Assembly (NCBI GenBank): GCA_002212725.1
Contig: MTCR01000062.1
Span: 1 to 41,841, forward strand
Direction: 5' to 3'
DNA: 41,841 nt
Origin: Sphingobacteriales bacterium TSM_CSM
GTDB lineage: Bacteria > Bacteroidota > Bacteroidia > Chitinophagales > UBA2359
Numbering within the stretch: the first letter of the stretch is position 1; every line of letters begins with the position of its first letter. The translations under genes were made by a program, and so were the position numbers. Positions 1 to 7,721 of the stretch are shown here, one piece after another. The notes beneath the pieces are model-generated. The model did no database searches. It worked only from the letters and a program-made list of their open reading frames with translations, and had not been told where the DNA came from.

Positions 1-1112
1 CGGCTTACCGGTTTGGGGTTGTTGGGGTGGGCAAAATCGGCAAAGGCAAGGTCGGCCAGGGTTTCTACGTGTTCGGGCAGTACACCTATGCTGCGCAATT
101 TGTGTGGTATGTTAATTTGGCTGTTCAAATCAAAGAGGTATTGCACAACGGCTTGCCCGGTTTCTTCTTTCAGTTCCAGTGTGCGGGCAATACGGCGGAA
201 TTTGTGTTCAAAACCGGCAATATTAAATTCCATGCCGTAGGGTATATTTACCGCATTTGCCAGCCCGTGGTGCGTATCGAGCAATGACGACAACGGGTGC
301 GCCAACGAATGTACCACACCCAGCCCTTTCTGAAAGGCAATTGCGCCCATCATAGAACCCATCAGCATTTTGCTGCGCGCTTCCAAAGTGGGGTTGTTTA
401 CCGCATCGGGCAGCGAGTCTTTTATGAGTGTAATACCTTCTAAAGCAATACCTTCGCAAATAGGGTGTGGCATTTTGGCTAAAAAAGCCTCCATGTTGTG
501 GGTAAGGGCATCCATGCCGGTGGCGGCGGTAATGGCCGGCGGCAGGTCAAGGGTCAGTTCGGGGTCGGCAAATACAATTTTTGCCAGCAGTTTGGGCGAA
601 AACAGTATCTTTTTCTGATGCGTAACATCGTCGGCAATAATGGCGCTGCGCCCTACCTCGCTGCCTGTACCCGATGTGGTGGGAATGGTAACAAAGTGCG
701 GCACCTCATTGGTTACAAATACATCGCCGCCAATCAGGTCATCGTATTTAAACAGGTCTTCGCGGTGGTGTACCCGTAGTACAATAGCCCTGGCCACATC
801 TAAGGCAGCGCCGCCGCCAATGCCCACAATGCAATCGCGGCCGGTATTGTCCCAAACATCGGTTCCTTTATATACATCAGATTTTACCGGGTTTTTGTGT
901 ATATCAGAAAACACTTCTACCGATAAGTTGTTGGCTGCGAGTGTTGTGGTAATTTTTTTGAAAAAAGGCAGTTGTGCCACGGTGGCATCGGTAACAATGA
1001 GAGGATTTTTAAGTCCGTTTTGTTTAAGGTAGGCAGGCAGTTCGTTTACCGCGCCGGCGCCAAACCTGATGGTGGTGGGGAAATTGTATTGGTAAATGCT
1101 GTTAAAGGTCAT
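1..1112 (-). CDS. Iron-containing alcohol dehydrogenase (3' end outside window)
   Basis: This is a group III (Fe-dependent) NAD(P)-alcohol dehydrogenase. I translated it by hand from ATG at 1112-1110; it stays open for 370 residues to the window edge, so the C-terminus is missing. An in-frame TAA lies upstream and no other ATG is available, which fixes the start. Visible motifs are the dinucleotide-binding GIGGGAALDVAR (about 97-108), TIPTTSGTGSEV (about 142-153) and four predicted metal ligands, D201, H205, H268 and H282. Their spacing (4, 63 and 14 residues) equals that of FucO-type enzymes. It sits 50 bp downstream of the glutamine-synthetase-like gene and is probably cotranscribed. I infer that it oxidises the terminal hydroxyl of a gamma-glutamylated amino alcohol, for example gamma-glutamylethanolamide. 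The family is certain; the substrate is not. Confidence 0.93.
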   Translation of the reverse strand, partial: MTFNSIYQYNFPTTIRFGAGAVNELPAYLKQNGLKNPLIVTDATVAQLPFFKKITTTLAANNLSVEVFSDIHKNPVKSDVYKGTDVWDNTGRDCIVGIGGGAALDVARAIVLRVHHREDLFKYDDLIGGDVFVTNEVPHFVTIPTTSGTGSEVGRSAIIADDVTHQKKILFSPKLLAKIVFADPELTLDLPPAITAATGMDALTHNMEAFLAKMPHPICEGIALEGITLIKDSLPDAVNNPTLEARSKMLMGSMMGAIAFQKGLGVVHSLAHPLSSLLDTHHGLANAVNIPYGMEFNIAGFEHKFRRIARTLELKEETGQAVVQYLFDLNSQINIPHKLRSIGVLPEHVETLADLAFADFAHPNNPKPVS

Positions 1113-1162
1113 GTTAAAAATGCTGTTTTCGGGGTGGTTGATAAATGGTTAGGTATTTTATT

Positions 1163-2521
1163 TTAAATTATTTCAAAATAGCGTTTCATTTCCCAATCGG
1201 TAACTGCTTTGGCAAACTGCCGCCACTCCCACAGGCGGGTTTGGGTAAAATGGGTTACAAAAGCTTCGCCAAAGAGTTCTTTAGCCACAGTGGAGTTTTT
1301 CATTTGCATGGTGGCTTCATAGAGGTTTTGGGGCAGCGTTCCGTTGCTCAAATCGCGGTAGCCGTTGCCCACGGTAGCCGGTTGAAGCAGGGGAAGTTGG
1401 TGTCTGATGCCGTACAAACCCGATGCCAGGCAGGCCGCCATGGCCAGATACGGATTTACATCGGAACCTACCACGCGGGTTTCTAACCTTGCCGCCTTTT
1501 TACTGCCCGAAAGTATGCGCAGGGCAACGGTTCTGTTATCGTGTGCCCAGGTAAGGGTGGTAGGCGCCCATGCTCCTTCAACCAACCGTTTGTAGCTGTT
1601 TATGGTAGGCGCTACCATGGGTAAAATATGGGGCAGGCAGTAGAGTTGTCCGGCAACGTAGTGTTTCATTAACTGGCTCATGTGCAGCGGGTCGGTGCTG
1701 CTGTAAAAGAGGTTGGTTTGGGCATTGGCATCCCAAAGACTTTGGTGTACGTGTCCGCTGCAACCGGGCAGGTTTTCGTTCCATTTTGCCATAAAGGTGG
1801 CTATTATACCGTGCCGGTAAGCAATTTCCTTTACCGCCGTTTTAAACAGCGTGGCGCGGTCGGCAGCTTCCGTCAGGGAGGAGTAGGTAATGGCAGCCTC
1901 ATATACGCCGGGTCCGGTTTCGGTATGCAGCCCTTCCAGCGGGATATTAAATATATTTAATGCATCATACAAATCTGCCATAAAATCATTCCGGAGGGTA
2001 CTGCGCAATATAGAGTATCCAAACATGCCGGGCGTTATAGGTTGGGGGTTTCGGAAACCTTTTTGTTCAAGGCTTTGCGGGGTTTCGGCAAAGTTAAACC
2101 ACTCAAATTCCTGGGCAAAGAAGGGGGTAAACCCATCGGCAAGGCATTGTTGCAGTACGGCTTTGAGCAGGTTGCGCGGGCATACGTATATCGGTTCGTT
2201 GTCTTCGGTCACTAAATCGGCAAGGAAAAACGGCTGATTGTTTTCCCAGGGTATTTTGCGGTAGGTGCCGGTATCAATTTTTACCGGCGCATCGGGGTAG
2301 CCGGTATGCCAGCCGGTGTATTGCACATTGTCGTAAGCCACATCGGCCATATCCCAGCCAAAGGTAACATCGCAAAATCCCATACGGCTTTCGAGTACCG
2401 AAAAGAATTTGTCGGTTGAAATATATTTTCCGCGCAATATGCCGTCAATGTCGGCAACGGCCAGTTTTACCCTTCCCGAAGGGTGTTGCCGGATTTCGTT
2501 CAGTATTTCAGATAAAGACAT
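1163..2521 (-). CDS. Glutamine synthetase family protein, probable gamma-glutamyl-amine (ethanolamide) ligase
   Basis: A 452-residue glutamine-synthetase fold enzyme, predicted to join the gamma-carboxyl of glutamate to an amine at the cost of ATP. The N-terminal beta-grasp (about 17-105) is followed by the catalytic barrel. Visible metal and substrate motifs are AQEFEW (E138, E140), ETGPGVYE (E201, E208), GCSGHVHQSL (H257), NSYKRLVEG (about 308-316), NRTVALRI (about 329-336) and RLETRVVGSDVNPYL (about 345-359). It lacks the regulatory adenylylation segment and long form of a housekeeping GlnA and looks more like PuuA/GlnA4-type ligases. It lies 19 bp after an ethanolamine-type permease and before an alcohol dehydrogenase, so an amino alcohol substrate is likely. 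That is inference from context: Streptomyces GlnA4 is the known precedent for gamma-glutamylethanolamide synthesis. A true glutamine synthetase role is unlikely but not excluded. Confidence 0.9.
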   Translation of the reverse strand: MSLSEILNEIRQHPSGRVKLAVADIDGILRGKYISTDKFFSVLESRMGFCDVTFGWDMADVAYDNVQYTGWHTGYPDAPVKIDTGTYRKIPWENNQPFFLADLVTEDNEPIYVCPRNLLKAVLQQCLADGFTPFFAQEFEWFNFAETPQSLEQKGFRNPQPITPGMFGYSILRSTLRNDFMADLYDALNIFNIPLEGLHTETGPGVYEAAITYSSLTEAADRATLFKTAVKEIAYRHGIIATFMAKWNENLPGCSGHVHQSLWDANAQTNLFYSSTDPLHMSQLMKHYVAGQLYCLPHILPMVAPTINSYKRLVEGAWAPTTLTWAHDNRTVALRILSGSKKAARLETRVVGSDVNPYLAMAACLASGLYGIRHQLPLLQPATVGNGYRDLSNGTLPQNLYEATMQMKNSTVAKELFGEAFVTHFTQTRLWEWRQFAKAVTDWEMKRYFEII

Positions 2522-2540
2522 GGCGGTTAGTTATTTTTTG

Positions 2541-3869
2541 TTATGGTATTATTTGCCGGGTATGTTTTGCAATGCGGTATAAAATAAAAGGTACAACCAT
2601 TGCACCTGCATAAATGAGTGCCAGCATGGGGTTATACCAGCACATGGCCAGCAGCGAAAAAGTTGCTATAAACAAAGCTGTAAGCGGAAACCAGGGGTAA
2701 AAAGGCGTTCTGAAAGGCCGGTGCATGTGCGGTTTTTGGCGGCGCAGTTGCAGCAAGGCCAACATAGAAACCACATACAGCGTAAGCGCCCCGAAAACGG
2801 AAATAATGATAATTTGTCCTGTTTTACCGGTTAGCAGCGCCAAAATGCCAATGGCCATGTTGGTGAGCAGTGCATTGGCCGGCGTATGAAAGCGGGGCGA
2901 AATAATGCCCAGTGCAGCCGGCAGGTTGCGCGCCTTGCCCATTTCGTAGGTAGAGCGGCCGGCCGCCAGCAGCAGCCCGTGAAATGAGGCCACCAGCCCA
3001 AACAAGCCAATGGTAATGAGCAAATGGTACATAAGGTGGTTGCTGCCCGTAATATGCGCCAGCGCCAGCGGCAGGGGCGAGTCGGAGGTTTCGCCGCCTG
3101 TACCGTTTTTATATACAATGGCTTCCCAGCCTGCCACACCGGCCGATGCGGTAAATACCAGCGCACACAAGACCACCAAGGTGGCTATGGCCGAGCCAAA
3201 GCCAATAATAATATGCCGCTGCGGGTTTTGGGTTTCTTCGGCCACGTTGGCAACACCCTCTATGCCCAGAAAAAACCAAATGGCAAAGGGTATGGCAGCC
3301 ATAACCCCGCCCCAACCCGCCGGAAAATGGTTGTGCTGCAGGTTGGCCAGGTTAAAATGCGGCAGCGTAAGGGAGGCAAACAACAGCAACTCGGCAACGG
3401 CAAACAGGGTAATAATGGTTTCGAAGGTGGCGGCAGCCTTTACCCCATAGATGTTAAGAGCGGTAAACAGTACATACACCACCACAGCGCAACCAACTAC
3501 CGAAATACCCGGAACAAAGGCATTGAGATAAGCGCCAATGGCAAAGGCAATGGCCGGCGGAGCAAAAATAAACTCAATGGTTTGCGCCCAGCCGGCAATA
3601 AACCCAATGTTGGGGCCAAAGGCGGTAAAGGCATAATCGAACCCGCCGCCGGCTTTGGGTATGGCGCAGGCAAGTTCGGCATAGCTAAAGGTAAAGGTTA
3701 TGTACATGAGGGTAATAAATCCGGTAGCAATGGCCATGCCCAACGTGCCGCCTTGTTCCAACCCCAAATTCCAGCCAAAATACATACCCGAAATAACATA
3801 ACCCACACCCAGCCCCCACAGCATAAACGGGGTAAGCGCTTTATCTAAATGACCACCGGTTTTGTCCAT
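2541..3869 (-). CDS. APC-superfamily permease, ethanolamine-permease type
   Basis: A 442-residue inner-membrane transporter of the amino acid-polyamine-organocation family with about 12 hydrophobic segments. The N-terminal stretch GMYFGWNLGLEQGG (about 28-41), the motif FSYAELACAIPKAGGGFDYA (about 61-80) and the downstream GWAQTIEFIFAPPAIAFAIG are, from memory, characteristic of the ethanolamine permease subfamily (TC 2.A.3.5) rather than of generic amino acid permeases. ATG at 3869-3867 is the first good start. It is the first gene of a minus-strand unit running permease, glutamine-synthetase-like ligase, iron alcohol dehydrogenase. A candidate Bacteroidota promoter lies about 45-70 bp upstream. 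Uptake of ethanolamine or a related amino alcohol by proton symport is the likely role; the exact substrate is inferred. Confidence 0.9.
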   Translation of the reverse strand: MDKTGGHLDKALTPFMLWGLGVGYVISGMYFGWNLGLEQGGTLGMAIATGFITLMYITFTFSYAELACAIPKAGGGFDYAFTAFGPNIGFIAGWAQTIEFIFAPPAIAFAIGAYLNAFVPGISVVGCAVVVYVLFTALNIYGVKAAATFETIITLFAVAELLLFASLTLPHFNLANLQHNHFPAGWGGVMAAIPFAIWFFLGIEGVANVAEETQNPQRHIIIGFGSAIATLVVLCALVFTASAGVAGWEAIVYKNGTGGETSDSPLPLALAHITGSNHLMYHLLITIGLFGLVASFHGLLLAAGRSTYEMGKARNLPAALGIISPRFHTPANALLTNMAIGILALLTGKTGQIIIISVFGALTLYVVSMLALLQLRRQKPHMHRPFRTPFYPWFPLTALFIATFSLLAMCWYNPMLALIYAGAMVVPFILYRIAKHTRQIIP

Positions 3870-3912
3870 AGCAGCAACCTGTTAAATGTGCAGGGTTTTA
3901 TTTACCATGCAA

Positions 3913-3940
3913 CAAAGGTATAAAAATTACCCGAAGCAAA
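3913..3940 (-). promoter_or_regulatory. Candidate Bacteroidota promoter for the permease operon
   Basis: On the minus strand, TTTG (3940-3937) and TACCTTTG (3920-3913) match the -33 and -7 consensus TTTG...TAnnTTTG. The spacer of 16 bases is slightly short compared with the usual 17-23. The predicted transcription start would leave a leader of roughly 40 bases before the ATG at 3869. Confidence 0.4.
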
Positions 3941-4152
3941 GCCGCCCTTCTAAAACAAAAGCATAAGGTAAACTGCACACGCCGGGGGCAACTTACCCAA
4001 ACAACTGTTGCAGGGTTGGCAGGAGTGGGGTAGGGGCGGCAAAAAAACTGCGGCCGGCCAAACTATAACGTTTTATTATAAAAAATCTTTTTATATACGG
4101 TAATTTTAGATTAAATTCTGTCCATACATAGCAATCGGGGCAAAAAAAAGTT

Positions 4153-4160
4153 TACATTTG
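4153..4160 (+). promoter_or_regulatory. Candidate -7 element (TACATTTG) for the 529-residue protein gene
   Basis: TACATTTG is a perfect TAnnTTTG match 45 bp upstream of the ATG at 4205. No clear TTG is seen at the -33 position, so only half of the promoter is supported. Confidence 0.4.
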
Positions 4161-4204
4161 TTTTCTCAACCGGCCTTTTCGTTCAATTTAAAAATTTATG
4201 TGCT

Positions 4205-5794
4205 ATGGCAAGTTATTCAACCGATTTGTTTGACCTCATTAAAACGCTTACGGTTAATGAAAAAGCGTACTTTAAGAAATACGCCTACAAGCAACAAGCC
4301 GATGCCAAAGATAACCCCTACCTGCAACTGTTTGATGCCATTGATAAACAGGAAACCTATGATGAGGAAAAACTATTGAAAAAATTTGCGAAAGAAAAAA
4401 TTTCTCAAAAATTTTCGGCAGCTAAAAACTACCTGTACAACCTTATTTTGGATTGTTTGGCCATGTACGATTCCAACAGCGAAAAACTGCGCCATAAACT
4501 GCGGCAGCAAATTAAGCAGATAGAAGCGCTTATAGACCGGGGCTTAATGGAACAAGCCGCCAAAAAGGTAGAAGCTACCCGAAAACTGCTGCACCCCGAT
4601 AACGTAATAAACCAGTACAGCTGGCACATTGAACTCATTAACCTGCAATTGGAAATTATGCCGTACAAAACCGAAACACATGATGAGCGCATGAAACTAC
4701 AGTATGAAAAAAGCCATCTGTTATCGGTCATTGCCAACTCGCAGGAGTATTACAACCTTTATTTACATTCGCTGCACCTGCTCAACCAAACGGGCTACGT
4801 TCAGTTAGAAAAACACGGCCGGCAGGCCGAAACGTTTCAGGATATTATAGCACACCCGTTAATGGCAGATATTAACCTGGCCTTGTCGTTTAATGCAAAG
4901 TTGTTTTACTGCAATACATGGTTTAACTACTACCTTTGGAATGCCGATTACCAAAAAGCCCTGCATTTTGCGCAACTTCAGGTGGCCCAGTTTAACACCG
5001 AGGCCTTGCAGTTGAGTAATGTACAAAAACTTATGGTGTCTTACAAAGGGGTGCTGATGGCGCTTACCAAATTAGAAGATTACCGCCTTTTTGACGAAAC
5101 GGTAAAAGAAATTGAGGAATGGAACCGCCGTTTTGCCGATAAAGTTACTCCCGAAGCGGTTAATACCCTGCTGGACGCCGTTTATGGCTCTCCTTTTGAT
5201 GCTTATTACCACCAAAAGCGCTACAGCAAAGCTTTTGCCCTTATTCCCAACATGCGGCAGTACTTAGCCAACAGGTTTGCCCAACGCTTTAAGGGCAACA
5301 ACATTCACTACAGCCTGTTAATTGCCGCGCTGCATTTTTACGCCGGCAACCTTAACCAGGCTTTAACCGAACTGGAAGTGATGTTAAACGACAAAGACCT
5401 GGAAACCGTACCTATTATCCACTGTACCGCCCGAATTTTACACCTGCTCATACATTTTGAGCTGAAAAACGACCTGCTGCTCGAATCATTGGGCAGGGCT
5501 ACCTACCGTTTTTTGTACCAGTACGAATCGAATTACCAGGTCGAATCGCATGTAATACGGTTTATGCGCAATGCCTCGCAAATTGCCAACGCCAAAGAAA
5601 TGACCGATGCCCTTAAAAAATTGCGCGAAAAACTGGCGCCTTACCTGTCTGATGAGTTTGAAAGGGAAGCCTTTGCGCGCTTACATTATTTAGATTGGAT
5701 AGACAGCAAACTAAACAACTGCACCGTTTGGGAATGGACAGAAAAACAACATGCCAAACGGGTTGCAGCACCGGAAAAGGAGTTGAAAGTATAA
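4205..5794 (+). CDS. Uncharacterised helical (TPR-like) protein, 529 residues
   Basis: I do not recognise a named function. The protein is soluble, has no signal peptide or membrane segment, and reads as almost entirely alpha-helical. The N-terminal part (about 1-110) has the pattern LFDLIKTLTVNEKAYFKKYA, then YLQLFDAIDKQ and AKNYLYNLILDCL. From memory this architecture recurs in uncharacterised Bacteroidota proteins of about 500 residues. The rest consists of repeated helix pairs of the kind seen in tetratricopeptide repeat scaffolds, for example around residues 165-200, 255-300 and 330-400, suggesting a protein-binding superhelix. It is monocistronic, with its own promoter-like element upstream, and ends 21 bp before the convergent mqnD gene. 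A scaffold or regulatory role is a guess. Confidence 0.85.
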   Translation: MASYSTDLFDLIKTLTVNEKAYFKKYAYKQQADAKDNPYLQLFDAIDKQETYDEEKLLKKFAKEKISQKFSAAKNYLYNLILDCLAMYDSNSEKLRHKLRQQIKQIEALIDRGLMEQAAKKVEATRKLLHPDNVINQYSWHIELINLQLEIMPYKTETHDERMKLQYEKSHLLSVIANSQEYYNLYLHSLHLLNQTGYVQLEKHGRQAETFQDIIAHPLMADINLALSFNAKLFYCNTWFNYYLWNADYQKALHFAQLQVAQFNTEALQLSNVQKLMVSYKGVLMALTKLEDYRLFDETVKEIEEWNRRFADKVTPEAVNTLLDAVYGSPFDAYYHQKRYSKAFALIPNMRQYLANRFAQRFKGNNIHYSLLIAALHFYAGNLNQALTELEVMLNDKDLETVPIIHCTARILHLLIHFELKNDLLLESLGRATYRFLYQYESNYQVESHVIRFMRNASQIANAKEMTDALKKLREKLAPYLSDEFEREAFARLHYLDWIDSKLNNCTVWEWTEKQHAKRVAAPEKELKV

Positions 5795-5815
5795 ACAATG
5801 CAATTTGTCCGGTTT

Positions 5816-6652
5816 TTATAAGGGCACTGCCACATTACCCGTAAACAACGGTATAAGCCCCAGTTGCTGCGCTTTTTCAAACAGGGTATGCACCGCGGTT
5901 AACCCCTTTTGCCCCAGGTTGAGCGAATATTGGTTTACATACAGTTGTATGTGTTGCATCATAACCGCCTCGTTCATTTCCTGTGCGTAGGAGCGCACGT
6001 AGGGCATGGTTTCGGCGGGGTGGTCAAAAGCGTATTGCACACTTTGACGCAGCAGATGGTCAACCTGTTGTTTAAGGTGTAGCGGCAGGTTGCGTTGTAT
6101 GGCAATGCCGCCCAATGGTATGGGCAATTGGGTTTGGGTTTCCCAAAATTCGCCCAAATCGGTAATTTTTACCAACCCCCGGCTTTGGTAGGTAAAACGG
6201 TTTTCATGAATAATCAATCCGGCATCGGCTTTGCCGTTTATTACAGCGTTTTCAATTTCCGAAAACAGCATTACTTCTTTGTTGGTTGCCTGCGGATATG
6301 CCAAACCCAGTAAAAAGTTGGCGGTGGTATATTTGCCCGGTATGGCAATGTGGGCGGCGTTTACTTCGGGGTTGGTTAAAGGGCGTTTGGCAATAAGCAG
6401 GGGGCCGCAGTTGTTGCCCAAGGCGCTGCCGGCGTTCAGCAATTCGTAGTGTGGCAGCAAATGCCCCAGCGCATGGTAACTGAGTTTGGTAATTTGCAGG
6501 CTGTTGGCAAATGCACGGCGGTTTAGTTCTTCCACATCGGCTATAACAGGGGTAAAACGCAGGTGGCCGGTATCAATTTTACCGTTTACCAAAGCATAAA
6601 ACAAAAACGTATCGTTGGGGCACGACGAAAAACCAAGCGTAAGCGTTTGCAT
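5816..6652 (-). CDS. mqnD: 1,4-dihydroxy-6-naphthoate synthase (menaquinone, futalosine pathway)
   Basis: MqnD converts cyclic dehypoxanthinyl futalosine to 1,4-dihydroxy-6-naphthoate in the futalosine route to menaquinone. The fold is that of a periplasmic-binding protein used as a cytosolic enzyme. Signatures near the N-terminus are GFSSCPNDTFLFYALVNGKI, DVEELN and KLSYHA. Further on are GSALGNNCGPLLI, IPGKYTTANFLLGLA, IHENRFTYQSRGL and LPIPLGGIAI. The length of 278 residues fits the family. I placed the start at ATG 6652-6650, which directly precedes the conserved MQTLTLGFSS beginning; an extension to a TTG at 6679 adds nine unconserved residues. It stands alone, convergent with the gene before it. 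The organism presumably uses menaquinone as its respiratory quinone. Confidence 0.95.
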   Translation of the reverse strand: MQTLTLGFSSCPNDTFLFYALVNGKIDTGHLRFTPVIADVEELNRRAFANSLQITKLSYHALGHLLPHYELLNAGSALGNNCGPLLIAKRPLTNPEVNAAHIAIPGKYTTANFLLGLAYPQATNKEVMLFSEIENAVINGKADAGLIIHENRFTYQSRGLVKITDLGEFWETQTQLPIPLGGIAIQRNLPLHLKQQVDHLLRQSVQYAFDHPAETMPYVRSYAQEMNEAVMMQHIQLYVNQYSLNLGQKGLTAVHTLFEKAQQLGLIPLFTGNVAVPL

Positions 6653-6697
6653 GGCAGCAAGGGGTTTAAACAGGTGCAAAATTCGGTTTTTTTCGGG

Positions 6698-6724
6698 TTG
6701 GTTTAATTAAATTGCCTAATTTTG
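6698..6724 (+). promoter_or_regulatory. Candidate promoter for the GNAT gene
   Basis: TTG (6698-6700) and TAATTTTG (6717-6724) match the Bacteroidota -33/-7 pattern with a spacer of 16 bases, slightly short. The leader to the ATG at 6961 would be about 230 bases and would include the dispersed repeat. Confidence 0.35.
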
Positions 6725-6885
6725 TATGGCAGAATGTTCCAAAAAGTTACACCTTTCCTCCATTAGCTTATGCAAATGTAACTATTTAGGTACTGTCTGT
6801 AAATCCCGGCATTTTCTCTTGTTCCCTGCTGATTGGAAGCATTGACCAAATAGCAAAAGAAACTTTGCCGGACTTTGCGCAAAAC

Positions 6886-6960
6886 TTTGCGTTCTTTGCG
6901 GTAAAATGAAAGGAATTTAGTTAAAAACATCACCAACAAAGGTACAACCTGAATAAGTAC
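6886..6960. repeat. Dispersed intergenic repeat, copy 1
   Basis: About 75 bp beginning TTTGCGTTCTTTGCGGTAA and ending near GAATAAGTAC. A second copy at 37436-37510 is about 90 percent identical by eye: the first 19 bases are identical, followed by a handful of substitutions and two single-base gaps. Just upstream (about 6873-6890) the sequence also contains ACTTTGCGCAAAACTTTGCG, a self-similar motif. The repeat ends at the start codon of the GNAT gene and therefore forms the last part of its leader. It has no transposase and no obvious terminal inverted repeats. Confidence 0.8.
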
Positions 6961-7443
6961 ATGCAAATTAACATCAGAAAGGCCGAAAAGCCCGATTTAC
7001 CCGCCGCCTACCGCCTTATTTGCGAGCTGGCCTTGTTTGAAAAAGCCCCCGAAGAGGTTACCCTTACTCTTGAGCAGTTTGAAAAAGATGGTTTTGGGCC
7101 ACAACCGCTGTATTTTATGCGTGTTGCCGAAGTAACCCTGCCCGGTGGCAATACCGAAATTGCCGGTATGGCCTTGTTTTTCTTCTGCTATTCTACCTGG
7201 AAAGGTAAAATTTTATACCTCGATGATGTAATTGTTACCGAACAATACCGGGGGTTGGGTATTGGCAAGTTGCTCATTGACGAGGTTTTTAAATTTGCAA
7301 AAGAACAGCAGGTAAACCAGGTGCGCTGGCATGTACTCGACTGGAACACGCCTGCTGTTGAGTTTTACAAAAAAATAGGCATGAAGCTGGAACCGGAGTG
7401 GGTTACCTGCAAATACACCAAAGAACAAATTGAAGCGTATTAA
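6961..7443 (+). CDS. GNAT acetyltransferase, SSAT2 (diamine/thialysine) type
   Basis: A 160-residue single-domain GNAT N-acetyltransferase. Motif A, the acetyl-CoA pyrophosphate loop, reads YRGLGIGKLL (about 96-105). The segments CYSTWKGKILYLDDVIV, VLDWNTPAVEFYKKIGM and EEVTLTLEQFEKDGFG align from memory with vertebrate spermidine/spermine acetyltransferases, most closely SSAT2, which acetylates thialysine and other small amines. Transfer of an acetyl group to a primary amine such as a polyamine, thialysine or an amino acid side chain is therefore expected; the true substrate is unknown. The gene is monocistronic. Its leader contains a dispersed repeat and a distant promoter candidate. ATG 6961 gives a normal N-terminus beginning with the first beta strand. 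Confidence 0.9.
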   Translation: MQINIRKAEKPDLPAAYRLICELALFEKAPEEVTLTLEQFEKDGFGPQPLYFMRVAEVTLPGGNTEIAGMALFFFCYSTWKGKILYLDDVIVTEQYRGLGIGKLLIDEVFKFAKEQQVNQVRWHVLDWNTPAVEFYKKIGMKLEPEWVTCKYTKEQIEAY

Positions 7444-7721
7444 AAAAAGCGACTGTACAAAAGTGACAATTGCGCTAACTTAACGCAAGGTTGGGATAAG
7501 ATTGGGGAAAGTTTGCAAACAAATAGCGGAATTATTTTTGCTGATTTGCCTGTAAGCGCCCCCAATTATGAGGTATAACTTCTGCACCCTTTGCTGTTTT
7601 GCCCGCCACCAATTTTGTGCAGCGCTGCAATAAACCCGGGCAGCACTTTGGGCTATCTTTAAGCCCGCAGCAATAACCTGCATGGTAAGCAATACAGGCA
7701 GCAAACCATTCACAAACAGGG

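Larger units (their letters stand above)
3870..4204. other. Divergent intergenic region between the permease and the 529-residue protein
   Basis: This 335-bp spacer separates two divergently transcribed genes. The part near the permease carries a TACCTTTG box on the minus strand, and the part near the plus-strand gene carries TACATTTG. An A/T-rich stretch at about 4055-4130 lies between them. I see no open reading frame, RNA gene or strong hairpin in it. Confidence 0.6.
6653..6960. other. Intergenic region between mqnD and the GNAT gene
   Basis: This 308-bp region between divergent genes holds a candidate plus-strand promoter (6698-6724), about 160 bp without recognisable content, and one copy of a dispersed repeat (6886-6960) that runs up to the GNAT start codon. 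It has no convincing gene; short open frames here overlap the repeat or have no recognisable content. Confidence 0.6.

Noticed and set aside
3024..3848. 274-codon plus-strand frame opposite the permease gene
   Set aside because: Antisense shadow of the permease: glycine/lysine-rich low-complexity product with no domain.
6653..6679. TTG start nine codons upstream for mqnD
   Set aside because: The ATG at 6652 directly precedes the conserved N-terminus; the extension is unconserved sequence.
6726..6845. 39-codon cysteine-containing small frame just after the GNAT promoter candidate
   Set aside because: There is no ribosome binding site, no similarity I recognise, and codon use unlike the neighbours; chance is more likely.
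6763..6966. 67-codon minus-strand open frame over the dispersed repeat
   Set aside because: It consists largely of the repeat element and starts on the wrong side of a gene start codon. Such frames are often mis-annotated as small proteins.
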